A DNA stretch of 24,711 nucleotides, taken from the IMG/VR virus record IMGVR_UViG_3300006917_000146, positions 1 to 24,711 of that record; one strand, written 5' to 3'. This DNA is from a virus. The notes under the pieces were generated by a model. That model was not told the origin of the DNA, searched no databases, and saw only the letters and a program-made list of their open reading frames with translations. A program made the translations under genes and the position numbers. Positions 14,591 through 22,180 of the stretch are shown here, in pieces; within the stretch, counting starts at the first letter, position 1; each line of letters begins with the position of its first letter.

Positions 14591-15292
14591 ATGGCCGTTT
14601 ATTTCGCATCCATCAAAGCAACCCAGCCCAAGCCACTCGCTGGCACGTGGACAGAGCTCAAAGCCATCCTTCAACACCACGACGAAAACCCAAACAAAAC
14701 AGATGGCGCACTTTGGTCGCCGGTCGAATACTACCCAGGAACCAAACGAGGCAACAAAGGCGTCCGCTTCATCGAAGCCCTCGTCGTAGACATGGACGGC
14801 GAAGCATTCGACAACGCCAGACTCGACGGCTTGGAGTGGTTCGCATATTCAACTTATTCGCACAGCAACGAAGAACCGCACTACCACCTCGTCCTCCCAC
14901 TAGCGGAACGAGTACCAGCAGGATTATGGCGTGTCGTTTGGGTAGGGCTTCACGAACGACTGCACCTCCAAGGCGATCCACAAACCAAAGACCCAGCTCG
15001 TCTCTTCTACCTTCCACAACACGCGCCAGATCAACCGTACGAATTCCATGAAGGACACGGCGCACTTCTCGACGCAGACTTCAACTGGCAAACAGAACAC
15101 AACATACAACCAGGGCAAACTAGAACAGCGCGACAACCACGACAACGCAAACCACAAAACATCATGCTCTCAGAAGAATGGTGGAACAGCACAACAACAA
15201 ACCCCTGGAGAGAACTCGAAGGCAAAGCAAAATACAAAGCGATGCTCAACGATTTCACAGCGCTCATGAACCGCGTCGGAGGACCAGAGTAG
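14591..15292 (+). CDS. Primase-like (AEP-type) or replication-initiator-like protein inside the tail module
   Basis: A 233-residue protein that does not look structural. EALVVDMDGEAFD carries D67 and D69, PHYHLVLPLAERVP carries H97 and H99, and DPQTKDPARLFYLPQHAP follows at about 129-146. This D-x-D, then H-x-H, then 'DPARLFYLP' order is the pattern of archaeo-eukaryotic primase-like domains found in phage and plasmid replication proteins. The C-terminal 80 residues are basic then helical (QTRTARQPRQRKPQN; WWNSTTTNPWRELEGKAKYK), with no helicase domain. It starts after a strong AGGAGG Shine-Dalgarno with its own candidate promoter. Position between tail chaperone and tape measure is unexpected for a replication gene. 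The fold is inferred from motifs; enzymatic activity is uncertain. Confidence 0.5.
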   Translation: MAVYFASIKATQPKPLAGTWTELKAILQHHDENPNKTDGALWSPVEYYPGTKRGNKGVRFIEALVVDMDGEAFDNARLDGLEWFAYSTYSHSNEEPHYHLVLPLAERVPAGLWRVVWVGLHERLHLQGDPQTKDPARLFYLPQHAPDQPYEFHEGHGALLDADFNWQTEHNIQPGQTRTARQPRQRKPQNIMLSEEWWNSTTTNPWRELEGKAKYKAMLNDFTALMNRVGGPE

Positions 15293-15302
15293 AATTACGC
15301 GC
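15266..15302 (+). promoter_or_regulatory. Candidate leaderless promoter of the tape measure gene
   Basis: ATGAAC (15266-15271) and TAGAAT (15290-15295) are 18 bp apart, and TAGAAT ends 7 nt before the ATG at 15303. The nearest purine-rich stretch, GGAGG, is about 20 nt from the start, too far to act as a Shine-Dalgarno. The TAG doubles as the stop codon of the previous gene. Confidence 0.45.
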
Positions 15303-17810
15303 ATGGCCGGCGAGCGCACCTTTCTAGTTAAATTCATTTCAGACACCCTCGGCTTTAGCAAAGGCGTCGCCACAGTAAGCGGACAAATGGGATCGCTTAA
15401 AAAGGGCGTCACAGGAATGCTGCCCTCATTCAAAACTATGGCAATAGCGGGAACGGCAGCGTTCACCGCCACAGCAGCAGCAGCATACAAAGCAGTCGAA
15501 GGAGCAGCACAAGACCAAAAGTCGCAAGCCCTCCTAGCGCAACAACTTAAAGCAACCACAGGCGCAACACGCGACCAAATAAACGCAGTCGAAGACCAGA
15601 TCAAAACAATGATGCTGGCAACAGGAATCGCAGATGACAACCTGCGCCCAGCATTCGCACAGCTCGTACGTGCAACAGGCTCCGTGACAGAAGCAAACGA
15701 CCTGATGAAAATCAGCCTTGATGTTTCAGCCGGCAGCGGTAAAGACTTAACAGCAGTCACGACCGCGCTGAGCAAAGCCGCAACAGGGAACTTCTCTGCG
15801 CTTGGAAAACTTGGCATACCGCTAAGCGACAACATCAAGAAGTCCAAGGACATGAACCTGGTGACTGCAGAATTGAATAAGCAATTCGGAGGAGCCGCAG
15901 CAGTAGCAGCCGACACATTCTCAGGCAGACTGCAACGATTGAAGACAGGCTTCGGAGAAGTCATCGAGTCAGTCGGATACGCACTGATGCCGGCACTCGA
16001 AGGAGCGATGAACCTCATCACCACCAAAGTCATGCCAGTGCTTGACGAATTCGGTAACGCGCTTTCAGAAGGAGGAATAGGTGGCGGCGTTCAATTCATC
16101 GCAGACAAGATCAAAGAAGGCGCACCGCTAGTGCTTGCCGCGCTTCAGGATTTGATAACAACAGCAGTGGACTGGCTGGTAACAACAGGAGGCCCAGCGT
16201 TCGCTGCAGGACTTCAACGATGGGCAGAAGCACTAACAGGATGGATCGAACCACGTATTCCAGTTTTCATAAATCAGATACGCGACTTCCTTCTTACAGG
16301 CTTCGAATGTATATACAAAGAAGGACTGCCAAAACTCGTCACAGTCGTGCAACGACTAGGAGACACACTCGCATCATTCGTTGGAAAAGCAGCTCGACAA
16401 CTTCCAGCACAGCTCGTAACTTTCCTAGGCGACATCGCCAAGTGGGTACTTTCAGATGGCATCCCCGCGCTACTTTCAGCAGGAACACGACTCGCCGGCT
16501 CACTTCTTAAATGGACGGTAACAATTGGAGGCCAACTCATCGCAGGACTTGGCGGCGCAATCGTTGCGTTAGTCGCAGCACTCCCCGACATTTTCGTTGG
16601 CTTCATCAAAGGCATCGCAAACATCGCAGTCAACGCAGTCAAAGGCTTCGTCGGAAAATTCGACGACATGAAAACAGCACTCGCCAACATCGCGGTCTCG
16701 GTTGTTAACACGCTCATCGACGTCTTCAACAAGATACCGCTAATACCAAACATCCCCAAAATCACCGTTGACACAAAAAAACTTGGAACACAGATGGGCC
16801 TCACAGGAGCACAGCTCCAAGAAGTGAACGCCAAATTCGACAACGTCAATGGCACACTCAAAGTGAGCAAGGACGCATTAGGTGGCTTTACAGACGCACA
16901 AGAAGAAGCAGGAGCAGCAGCCGGCGGCGCAGCCAAGACCGTGAAAACCGCCAAAGAAAAACTCAAGGAATACACAGACGCCCTCAAGAGTTCCACCTCA
17001 GCACAAAAGGCATTTACCAAAGCACAGGCAGATACCAAGTCCGCACAAGCAGACCTCACACAAGCAACCCTCGACGTCGCAACAGCACAAGCAGCACTTG
17101 ACAAAGCCGTCGCAGGCTACGGCGCGAACTCGCCAGAAGCGATCGCAGCGCAACGCAAACTTGACCAGGCACAGCGAAGCGTGGAACGAGCCGGGTACCG
17201 AGTCGAGGCTTCCGTCTTCGCCATTGCGGACGCAGAACGACAGCTCGCAGAAGTACGCCTCGACCCAGCGTCCTCACCACAGGCAATACGCGAAGCAGAG
17301 ATCGCGCTCGCTGAGGCGAAACTTTCAGCCAAGGACGCAGTCGACGAACAAAAGGACGCAACCGACGAATTGGCCACGTCACAAAGCACCCTCAACGAGC
17401 TCGTAAACGGCGCCATCATTGGCTCCGATTTCTACCGCCAATTCAGCGACGCCCTAGCAGAAGCCAAACAACGCCAAGAAGAAGCCACACTTCGAGTCGC
17501 AGACGCCATCGACCGTGAAGCAGAAGCACAGGAACGCCTCAACGCAGCAAACGAGAAGGCTGCGGAACTTGCCAAGGCCTACCCAAAGATAGCGGCAAGC
17601 GTTCAAAACCCGATGGCCTCCGTCGTTGCCCAACCAACCAGCACCGTCAGCGCCCGCTACCGCGACCTCGCAACCGCACAAGCAGGACCACAAATAACAA
17701 TCAACGCAGGACTCGGCGCAAACGGCGTCCAAATAGGACAGGAAATTGACCAATACCTTCGCGAATACCAACGCCTCAACGGGACCACATTCTCCTTCGG
17801 ATCGATCTAA
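15303..17810 (+). CDS. Tape measure protein
   Basis: An 835-residue protein, the longest in the window, in the standard place after the chaperones. The N-terminus has a hydrophobic segment (about 46-65, MAIAGTAAFTATAAAAYKAV), then the TMP-type region ASGSVTEA-like to LSKAATGNFSALGKLGIPLS (about 160-180). A second hydrophobic region lies near 410-445 (LIAGLGGAIVALVAALPDIF). Residues about 537-765 are Ala/Gln/Lys/Glu-rich heptad-like coiled coil. It sets tail length and helps DNA eject; with roughly 1.5 angstroms per residue, the family rule would suggest a tail of about 125 nm. That length is an estimate, not an observation. No peptidase or lysozyme motif was recognised within it. Confidence 0.92.
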   Translation: MAGERTFLVKFISDTLGFSKGVATVSGQMGSLKKGVTGMLPSFKTMAIAGTAAFTATAAAAYKAVEGAAQDQKSQALLAQQLKATTGATRDQINAVEDQIKTMMLATGIADDNLRPAFAQLVRATGSVTEANDLMKISLDVSAGSGKDLTAVTTALSKAATGNFSALGKLGIPLSDNIKKSKDMNLVTAELNKQFGGAAAVAADTFSGRLQRLKTGFGEVIESVGYALMPALEGAMNLITTKVMPVLDEFGNALSEGGIGGGVQFIADKIKEGAPLVLAALQDLITTAVDWLVTTGGPAFAAGLQRWAEALTGWIEPRIPVFINQIRDFLLTGFECIYKEGLPKLVTVVQRLGDTLASFVGKAARQLPAQLVTFLGDIAKWVLSDGIPALLSAGTRLAGSLLKWTVTIGGQLIAGLGGAIVALVAALPDIFVGFIKGIANIAVNAVKGFVGKFDDMKTALANIAVSVVNTLIDVFNKIPLIPNIPKITVDTKKLGTQMGLTGAQLQEVNAKFDNVNGTLKVSKDALGGFTDAQEEAGAAAGGAAKTVKTAKEKLKEYTDALKSSTSAQKAFTKAQADTKSAQADLTQATLDVATAQAALDKAVAGYGANSPEAIAAQRKLDQAQRSVERAGYRVEASVFAIADAERQLAEVRLDPASSPQAIREAEIALAEAKLSAKDAVDEQKDATDELATSQSTLNELVNGAIIGSDFYRQFSDALAEAKQRQEEATLRVADAIDREAEAQERLNAANEKAAELAKAYPKIAASVQNPMASVVAQPTSTVSARYRDLATAQAGPQITINAGLGANGVQIGQEIDQYLREYQRLNGTTFSFGSI

Positions 17811-17813
17811 CCA

Positions 17814-19067
17814 ATGGCACAACAAACCATCTGGGGCGAAACACTCGCAGTCAAACTCGACGTCGGCTTCCTAACCGACGTCTTCAAATTAGACAGCAGC
17901 ACACTAGACGGAACAGACAAACTCGAAGGAACGACAGACTTCATAGACATCACCGAGTACGTCCAAACAATCAACATCAACCGAGGACGCAACAGCCAGC
18001 TCGACACATTCAACCCAGGCACACTCAACATCACAGCAGACGACCGCGCAAGCAGCCGCTCATTCGACCCATTAAACACAGACTCACCCTGGTACCAAGG
18101 CACACTAGGAATCGCACCACGACGCAAAATAGAAATTTATGGAGGCAGCGCAGGAACAGCAGCGCTATACAAAGGCTACGTCTACGACCTCAATATCGAA
18201 TACGACGAGCCAAACCTTTCGACAGCAACCATCCTCGCAGTCGACGCACTAGCCCAACTCAGCCAAACCAACCTGACCGCATTCAACCCAACACAACAAC
18301 TCACCTCACAACGCGTAGACGCCATTCTCAACCGCAACGAAGTCTCCTGGTCCACAGCCCTACGAAACATAACCACAGGCGTAGCCACATGCGGCACCAT
18401 CGCCTACGAAGAAAACACCAACACACTCCAAGCCTTACAAGCCGTACAGCTCGCAGAAAACGGTCGCCTCTTCGCAGACAGAGAAGGCCTCATTCAATTC
18501 GACCCACGCATCACGACATCGTTCGGAACAGCCATCGCAACACTTGGAGGAACAGCAACAACAGCCATACCAATCGAAGCACTACAAACCGTCTACGGAG
18601 CAGAAACAGTACTGAACCGCATCTCGATACAAATAGCAGGCGGAACCGCATCGAGCGTCGCAAACGGAACAGCAAGCCAAACAGAATACGGAATTAAAAA
18701 CTTCTCGCTCACAGACGTCCCGCTCGTCGACAACGCAGCAGGCTCAGCACTCGCAGCCAACCTCCTCGCCACATTCCAAACGCCGGAGGTTTACTTCACA
18801 GAAGTCGGAATTCTTCTAAACAGACTGACAGCAGAACAACAAGATCAAGTGGCTCGTTTCGAGATAGGCGACATCCTCGCAGTAACTAAAACATTCACAA
18901 CAGGAACACCCAGCTCGATAACACAGAACGTCGTTATCGAATCGATACGACGACAGATAACCCCAGGAAGACATCAAGTCGTTCTGGGCCTAGGCAAGAT
19001 TGACCTGCTGCTTCCGTTCATTCTGGACACGAGCACTCTCGATGATGCCGCATATGCGATAACCTAG
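17814..19067 (+). CDS. Minor tail protein (distal tail / baseplate type)
   Basis: A 417-residue protein. The N-terminal region FIDITEYVQTININRGRNSQ, then LDTFNPGTLNITADDRASSR and FDPLNTDSPWYQGTLGIAPR, is the conserved core of a minor tail protein family in actinobacterial phages, in which a beta domain sits at the tail tip. The middle has LFADREGLIQFDPRI and the C-terminal half has ARFEIGDILAVTK and GRHQVVLGLGKIDLL. Both ends carry the FxLDTSTLD motif: VFKLDSSTLDGTDKLEG near residues 23-39 and PFILDTSTLDDAAYA at the extreme C-terminus, a motif also present in the repeat protein at 5323. It starts 4 nt after the tape measure stop with no Shine-Dalgarno, so translation is probably coupled. Confidence 0.8.
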   Translation: MAQQTIWGETLAVKLDVGFLTDVFKLDSSTLDGTDKLEGTTDFIDITEYVQTININRGRNSQLDTFNPGTLNITADDRASSRSFDPLNTDSPWYQGTLGIAPRRKIEIYGGSAGTAALYKGYVYDLNIEYDEPNLSTATILAVDALAQLSQTNLTAFNPTQQLTSQRVDAILNRNEVSWSTALRNITTGVATCGTIAYEENTNTLQALQAVQLAENGRLFADREGLIQFDPRITTSFGTAIATLGGTATTAIPIEALQTVYGAETVLNRISIQIAGGTASSVANGTASQTEYGIKNFSLTDVPLVDNAAGSALAANLLATFQTPEVYFTEVGILLNRLTAEQQDQVARFEIGDILAVTKTFTTGTPSSITQNVVIESIRRQITPGRHQVVLGLGKIDLLLPFILDTSTLDDAAYAIT

Positions 19068-19074
19068 AAGCACT

Positions 19075-19458
19075 ATGGCACTTCGTCCCAGCTTCAACCC
19101 AGGCGACACCCTGACCGCAGCCAACATGAACATCTTGGCAAACAGCCTTGTTTCAGTAAGCGCACAAACAGGAACCGCATACACCATCGGCACAGCAGAC
19201 GTCGGCAAACTTGTCACGCTGAACAACACAGCAGCGCAAACCATCACAGTGCCAGCAAACTCATCCGTCGCGTTCGCAATTGGTGATCAGATTAACTTCA
19301 TGAACCTATCGACAGGGACAGCAACATTCTCGCCAGGAGGAACCGCCGTCATTCGTAGCGCTGGAAGCAAACTCAAACTCGCAGATCAATACGCCGTCTG
19401 CACAGTTCTAAAAATTGATACCGACGCATGGGTAATGCTCGGCAACGTTAAGGCTTAG
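19075..19458 (+). CDS. Small beta-rich tail or fibre protein
   Basis: A 127-residue protein. After FNPGDTLTAANMN, the core TGTAYTIGTADVGKLVTLNN, then AQTITVPANSSVAFAIGDQI and STGTATFSPGGTAVIRSAGS, ending in AVCTVLKIDTDAWVMLGNVK, matches a common phage beta domain found at the ends of fibres and in small tail tip proteins. No signal peptide or membrane segment is present. The gene lies 8 nt after the minor tail protein. It probably belongs to the adsorption apparatus, as a trimeric beta domain, but host receptor binding is not shown. Confidence 0.65.
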   Translation: MALRPSFNPGDTLTAANMNILANSLVSVSAQTGTAYTIGTADVGKLVTLNNTAAQTITVPANSSVAFAIGDQINFMNLSTGTATFSPGGTAVIRSAGSKLKLADQYAVCTVLKIDTDAWVMLGNVKA

Positions 19459-19460
19459 TA

Positions 19461-20147
19461 ATGCAATTACTCGCAGGAGTTGGAGGAGGCGCCAACGCGC
19501 CAACAACTGTAGAAGTTTTAGCTGCTGGAGGTGGATCATATGGAGCCAACTGGCCAGGTGGAGCAACTGGAGCTGATGGAGGCGGTGGTGGACAAACAAC
19601 ATACAATGCCTCAGTCACAGTCGCAGCAGGCATCGCATATACGATTACCGTCGGAGGACAGACAAGTTCGTCTTCTGCTGTTTTAGGTTCGACCGTTACA
19701 GCAACAGGAACAACTGGTAGAACCGGAAACGGAAACGGCGGATTTGGAAGTTCTAGTGATGGAAGTGGGAACGCTGGATCAAATGGAACTTCCGCAGCTT
19801 CAACAATAACCGGAGTTTCACGAATTCAAGGAGGAGGAGGCGGAGGAGGAGCAAGGCGCGGCGCAGGTTCAGGTGCAACTGTTGGAACTGGTGGAGCAGG
19901 TGGAACTCTAAACGGATTATCAAATGGTGGTGCAGGAGCAAGAGGAGGCGGTGGTGGCGGAGCATCAGACGCATCTGTTTATGGTGGTGGTGTAGGCGGT
20001 TCAGGTGGAGCAGGTGAAGTTATTATTGCTTACCCAAGCACATTTGACGCAGCGACTTCAACAACAGGAAGCCCAACCTATAGCAATTCATCACGCTCTG
20101 GCTATCACGTTTACATATTCACTGGGAGTGGGACGATAACTTTCTAA
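19461..20147 (+). CDS. Glycine-rich tail fibre / putative receptor-binding protein
   Basis: A 228-residue protein. VEVLAAGGGSYGANWPGGAT starts a glycine-rich body with runs such as GGGGGGGARRGAGSG and GARGGGGGGAS, and the end VIIAYPSTFDAATSTTGSPT followed by GYHVYIFTGSGTITF is the usual cap of this protein type. Runs of Gly recall the polyglycine-II lattices of phage tip adhesins, where variable loops contact the receptor. Codons here are unusually rich in GGT/GGA and T compared with the AC-rich neighbours, which could reflect amino-acid content or recent acquisition. There is only a weak AAGG upstream. The stop overlaps the next start by one base. Confidence 0.7.
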   Translation: MQLLAGVGGGANAPTTVEVLAAGGGSYGANWPGGATGADGGGGGQTTYNASVTVAAGIAYTITVGGQTSSSSAVLGSTVTATGTTGRTGNGNGGFGSSSDGSGNAGSNGTSAASTITGVSRIQGGGGGGGARRGAGSGATVGTGGAGGTLNGLSNGGAGARGGGGGGASDASVYGGGVGGSGGAGEVIIAYPSTFDAATSTTGSPTYSNSSRSGYHVYIFTGSGTITF

Positions 20148-20506
20148 TGGCTTACTACGCAGAACTCGACAACAACAATAAAGTCATTTCAGTAATGGCA
20201 ATACACAACAACGAACTCCTTGAAGACGGATCAGAAAACGACGCTAAAGGTTTGGAATTCTGTAATTCAATTAAACAAGCGAAATGGATACGAACCTCCT
20301 TCAGCGGTCGCATTCGAAAACAATACGCAGCCATTGGATACACATACGACGAAACAACTGACGTTTTCATCGCACCACAGCCATACCCATCCTGGCAACT
20401 AAACAGCAACTACGATTGGCAAGCACCAATCGAATACCCTGCAGATGGAAAACGATACGCATGGGACGAAGACACGCAGGCCTGGGTAGAAATAGCCGCT
20501 GGCTAA
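20147..20506 (+). CDS. Small tail-fibre-associated protein of aquatic phages
   Basis: A 119-residue protein. It starts YYAELDNNNKVISVMAI and has IRKQYAAIGYTYDETTDVFI, then APQPYPSWQLNSNYDWQAPI and GKRYAWDEDTQAWVEI. This 'KxYAxIGYTYD...F.APQPYPSW.L' pattern is very common next to fibre genes in marine and freshwater phages. Its exact function is not established; assembly chaperone or fibre-tip roles have been suggested by position only. It is coupled to the glycine-rich fibre gene (one-base overlap), and its 3' end contains the start of the secreted protein gene at 20461 in another frame. Confidence 0.7.
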   Translation: MAYYAELDNNNKVISVMAIHNNELLEDGSENDAKGLEFCNSIKQAKWIRTSFSGRIRKQYAAIGYTYDETTDVFIAPQPYPSWQLNSNYDWQAPIEYPADGKRYAWDEDTQAWVEIAAG

Positions 20507-21780
20507 TCATCATCCCCGCGAGCCTCCTCGCGCTTTTCATTCCAAGCAAAACCAAAGCAGACACACTCGGCGCCTGGACCTTCAGCAAAACCTGCATCGC
20601 AGCAGAAGGCGGCAACACAACACCAACCGCAGACGGCTTCATCATCACCGGGCCAGACGGAGGAACCTGCGCAGGCAAAGCAAACTACGCGCAGCTCCAA
20701 ACAACCATCCCAGAAGGAACCACCCTCATCACCTTCACGTGGACCTACCAAACCAACGACGGCGCCTGGTACGACCCACCCCAATACGGCATCAACGGAA
20801 CCATCACCACCCTCCTCAACCAAGGCAACCAAGGAACAGGAACCGTCAACGCGATAGTTCAAACAGGCGACACATTCACCATCCGCCAAGCCTCAACAGA
20901 CACCTGCTGCCAACCAGGAATTCTCACCATAAGCAACCTGAACTACGGCACCCAAGAAACCACAACCACCACCACAACCGAGCCAAGCACCACACTCCCA
21001 GAAACAACCCTGCCGGAGACAACCCTCCCAGCTCAAACAACCACTACCGACGCCCCAACCACCACCGTCGAAACAACCACCACAACCACAACAACGACGA
21101 CAACAACAACTACCTCGACGACCAGTACGACCGTCTACGTGCAACCCGCCACCACCGCCGCACCGCCCACAACAGAACCACCAACGACAACCACCACAAC
21201 GGATCAGACAACAACCACAACCACCACAACTCCAACGACCACCACAAGCACAACACAACCAACCACAACAACGACAACAAACCCACCACAAACGACATCA
21301 CCCCAGACTACCCAACCCACCCCAACCACCCAACCTGAACCAACCAACCCAGGCGAAGCAACAGACGCCGAGATAGCACAAACCGTCATCGCATTAGAAG
21401 CAGCAACCCCAGACCAAATAGAAGCCATCATTGATGACGTGCTCGAAAAGGAACTCCAAACAGACCAGGCGGCAGCGATTATCGCGAGCCCACAAGTTCT
21501 CGCAACCATTAACCCAGAGCAGGCCACACAGCTCTTCGAGCAGATCAACACAAACGAACTAACAGCAGACGAAGCAGAAGCCGTAGTCGCAGCCGTTCAA
21601 GACGCACCACTAGACATCAAGCAAGCATTCGAAGCAGCGCTCAACATTTTCTCAGGTTTTGCCGACAACTACATCGCCTCAAACTCAACGATCCCAGTCT
21701 CGCAGAGAAGGGCGATGGTCGCATTGAGTGCAGTATTATTGACGGCAAGCCCTGCACTAACCACACGGAGAACACGATGA
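20461..21780 (+). CDS. Secreted, threonine-rich, probably membrane-anchored protein
   Basis: A 439-residue protein from ATG 20461 (an upstream ATG at 20416 would add 15 residues). The N-terminus is a signal peptide: basic MGRRHAGLGRNSR, hydrophobic WLIIIPASLLALFIP, then SKTKA with cleavage likely before DTLGAW. A beta-rich, four-cysteine extracellular domain follows to about residue 170. A Thr/Pro-rich linker of roughly 130 residues comes next, then an acidic helical domain with repeated units (TPDQIEAIIDDVLEKELQTD; NPEQATQLFEQINTNELTAD). The C-terminus has a hydrophobic stretch (AMVALSAVLLTASPAL) and a basic tail TTRRTR, which looks like a C-terminal membrane anchor. The layout resembles cell-surface proteins of Actinobacteria. 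Function is unknown: host-surface modification, superinfection exclusion or a lysis role are possible. Confidence 0.75.
   Translation: MGRRHAGLGRNSRWLIIIPASLLALFIPSKTKADTLGAWTFSKTCIAAEGGNTTPTADGFIITGPDGGTCAGKANYAQLQTTIPEGTTLITFTWTYQTNDGAWYDPPQYGINGTITTLLNQGNQGTGTVNAIVQTGDTFTIRQASTDTCCQPGILTISNLNYGTQETTTTTTTEPSTTLPETTLPETTLPAQTTTTDAPTTTVETTTTTTTTTTTTTTSTTSTTVYVQPATTAAPPTTEPPTTTTTTDQTTTTTTTTPTTTTSTTQPTTTTTTNPPQTTSPQTTQPTPTTQPEPTNPGEATDAEIAQTVIALEAATPDQIEAIIDDVLEKELQTDQAAAIIASPQVLATINPEQATQLFEQINTNELTADEAEAVVAAVQDAPLDIKQAFEAALNIFSGFADNYIASNSTIPVSQRRAMVALSAVLLTASPALTTRRTR
20959..21353 (+). repeat. ACA/ACC-rich low-complexity tract encoding the threonine linker
   Basis: About 400 bp dominated by ACA, ACC and ACG codons, encoding runs of up to 14 threonines with interspersed Pro, Glu, Gln and Ser. 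The codons for Thr vary, so the tract is selected at protein level rather than being a simple DNA repeat. Slippage here could change linker length between relatives. Confidence 0.8.
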
Positions 21781-21944
21781 AATTCTGGGGCGAAATACAC
21801 GCACTGCTCTGGACCATCGGCGCATCCATCATCACGATAGGAACCCTGTCGGGCTTCACACAACAGCTCGCAATTTGGGTAACGATAGGAACGCTCGTGC
21901 TTCATTTGGCTGGTGCATTAACCAAGAAGGAAGACCAGCAATGA
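21777..21944 (+). CDS. Small membrane protein, candidate holin
   Basis: A 55-residue ORF starting at ATG 21777, overlapping the previous stop (ATGA), with GGAG upstream. Two hydrophobic segments, about residues 9-25 (ALLWTIGASIITIGTLS) and 30-46 (QLAIWVTIGTLVLHLAGA), are joined by GFTQ, and the end is charged (LTKKEDQQ). This is the size and layout of a class II-type holin, which would open the membrane for the endolysin two genes downstream. The stop overlaps the next gene (ATGA). Confidence 0.7.
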   Translation: MKFWGEIHALLWTIGASIITIGTLSGFTQQLAIWVTIGTLVLHLAGALTKKEDQQ

Positions 21945-22180
21945 ACAAACTCAAGAACGTGATATTCCGCATCGGCGCATTATTCGGCTCATCGGCTTTG
22001 GCAGCCGTAGCAGGAGGCGCACTCATTGGCGTTGACCTTTGGAAAAGCGCAGCCCTCGCAGGACTTATGGCATGCGCACAAGTCATCGAAAAACTGCTCC
22101 GCTCGATGGTTGACGGCGACCTCACACAAGAAGAAATAGCCGAGGCATTCGGAGGCAACGGAAAACCGCGAGCCAAATGA
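21941..22180 (+). CDS. Small membrane protein, second candidate holin
   Basis: A 79-residue protein from ATG 21941; upstream codons in this frame overlap the 55-residue gene. The segment RIGALFGSSALAAVAGGALI (about 10-29) and the region SAALAGLMACAQVIEKLL (about 36-53) are hydrophobic, and the C-terminus is acidic (DGDLTQEEIAEAFGG) then basic. This 'FGSSAL...G...VDLWKSA' pattern is common in small membrane proteins next to endolysins in actinobacterial phages, where they are called holins. Whether it or the neighbour is the main holin, or one acts as antiholin, cannot be told from sequence. Confidence 0.7.
   Translation: MNKLKNVIFRIGALFGSSALAAVAGGALIGVDLWKSAALAGLMACAQVIEKLLRSMVDGDLTQEEIAEAFGGNGKPRAK

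Noticed and set aside
15170-17104. Two long - strand open frames (287 and 276 residues) opposite the tape measure gene
   Set aside because: Both are Ser/Ala/Pro-rich mirror images of the alanine- and coiled-coil-rich tape measure; AC-rich coding strands commonly leave the antisense frames open.
20998-21030. LPETTLPETT resembling a sortase LPXTG signal
   Set aside because: The glycine is missing and the motif is in the middle of the protein at the start of the Thr stalk, far from the C-terminal hydrophobic segment.
20959-21353. Possible CRISPR-like or satellite repeat
   Set aside because: The tract is a codon-varied threonine-rich coding region with no regular spacer-repeat structure.
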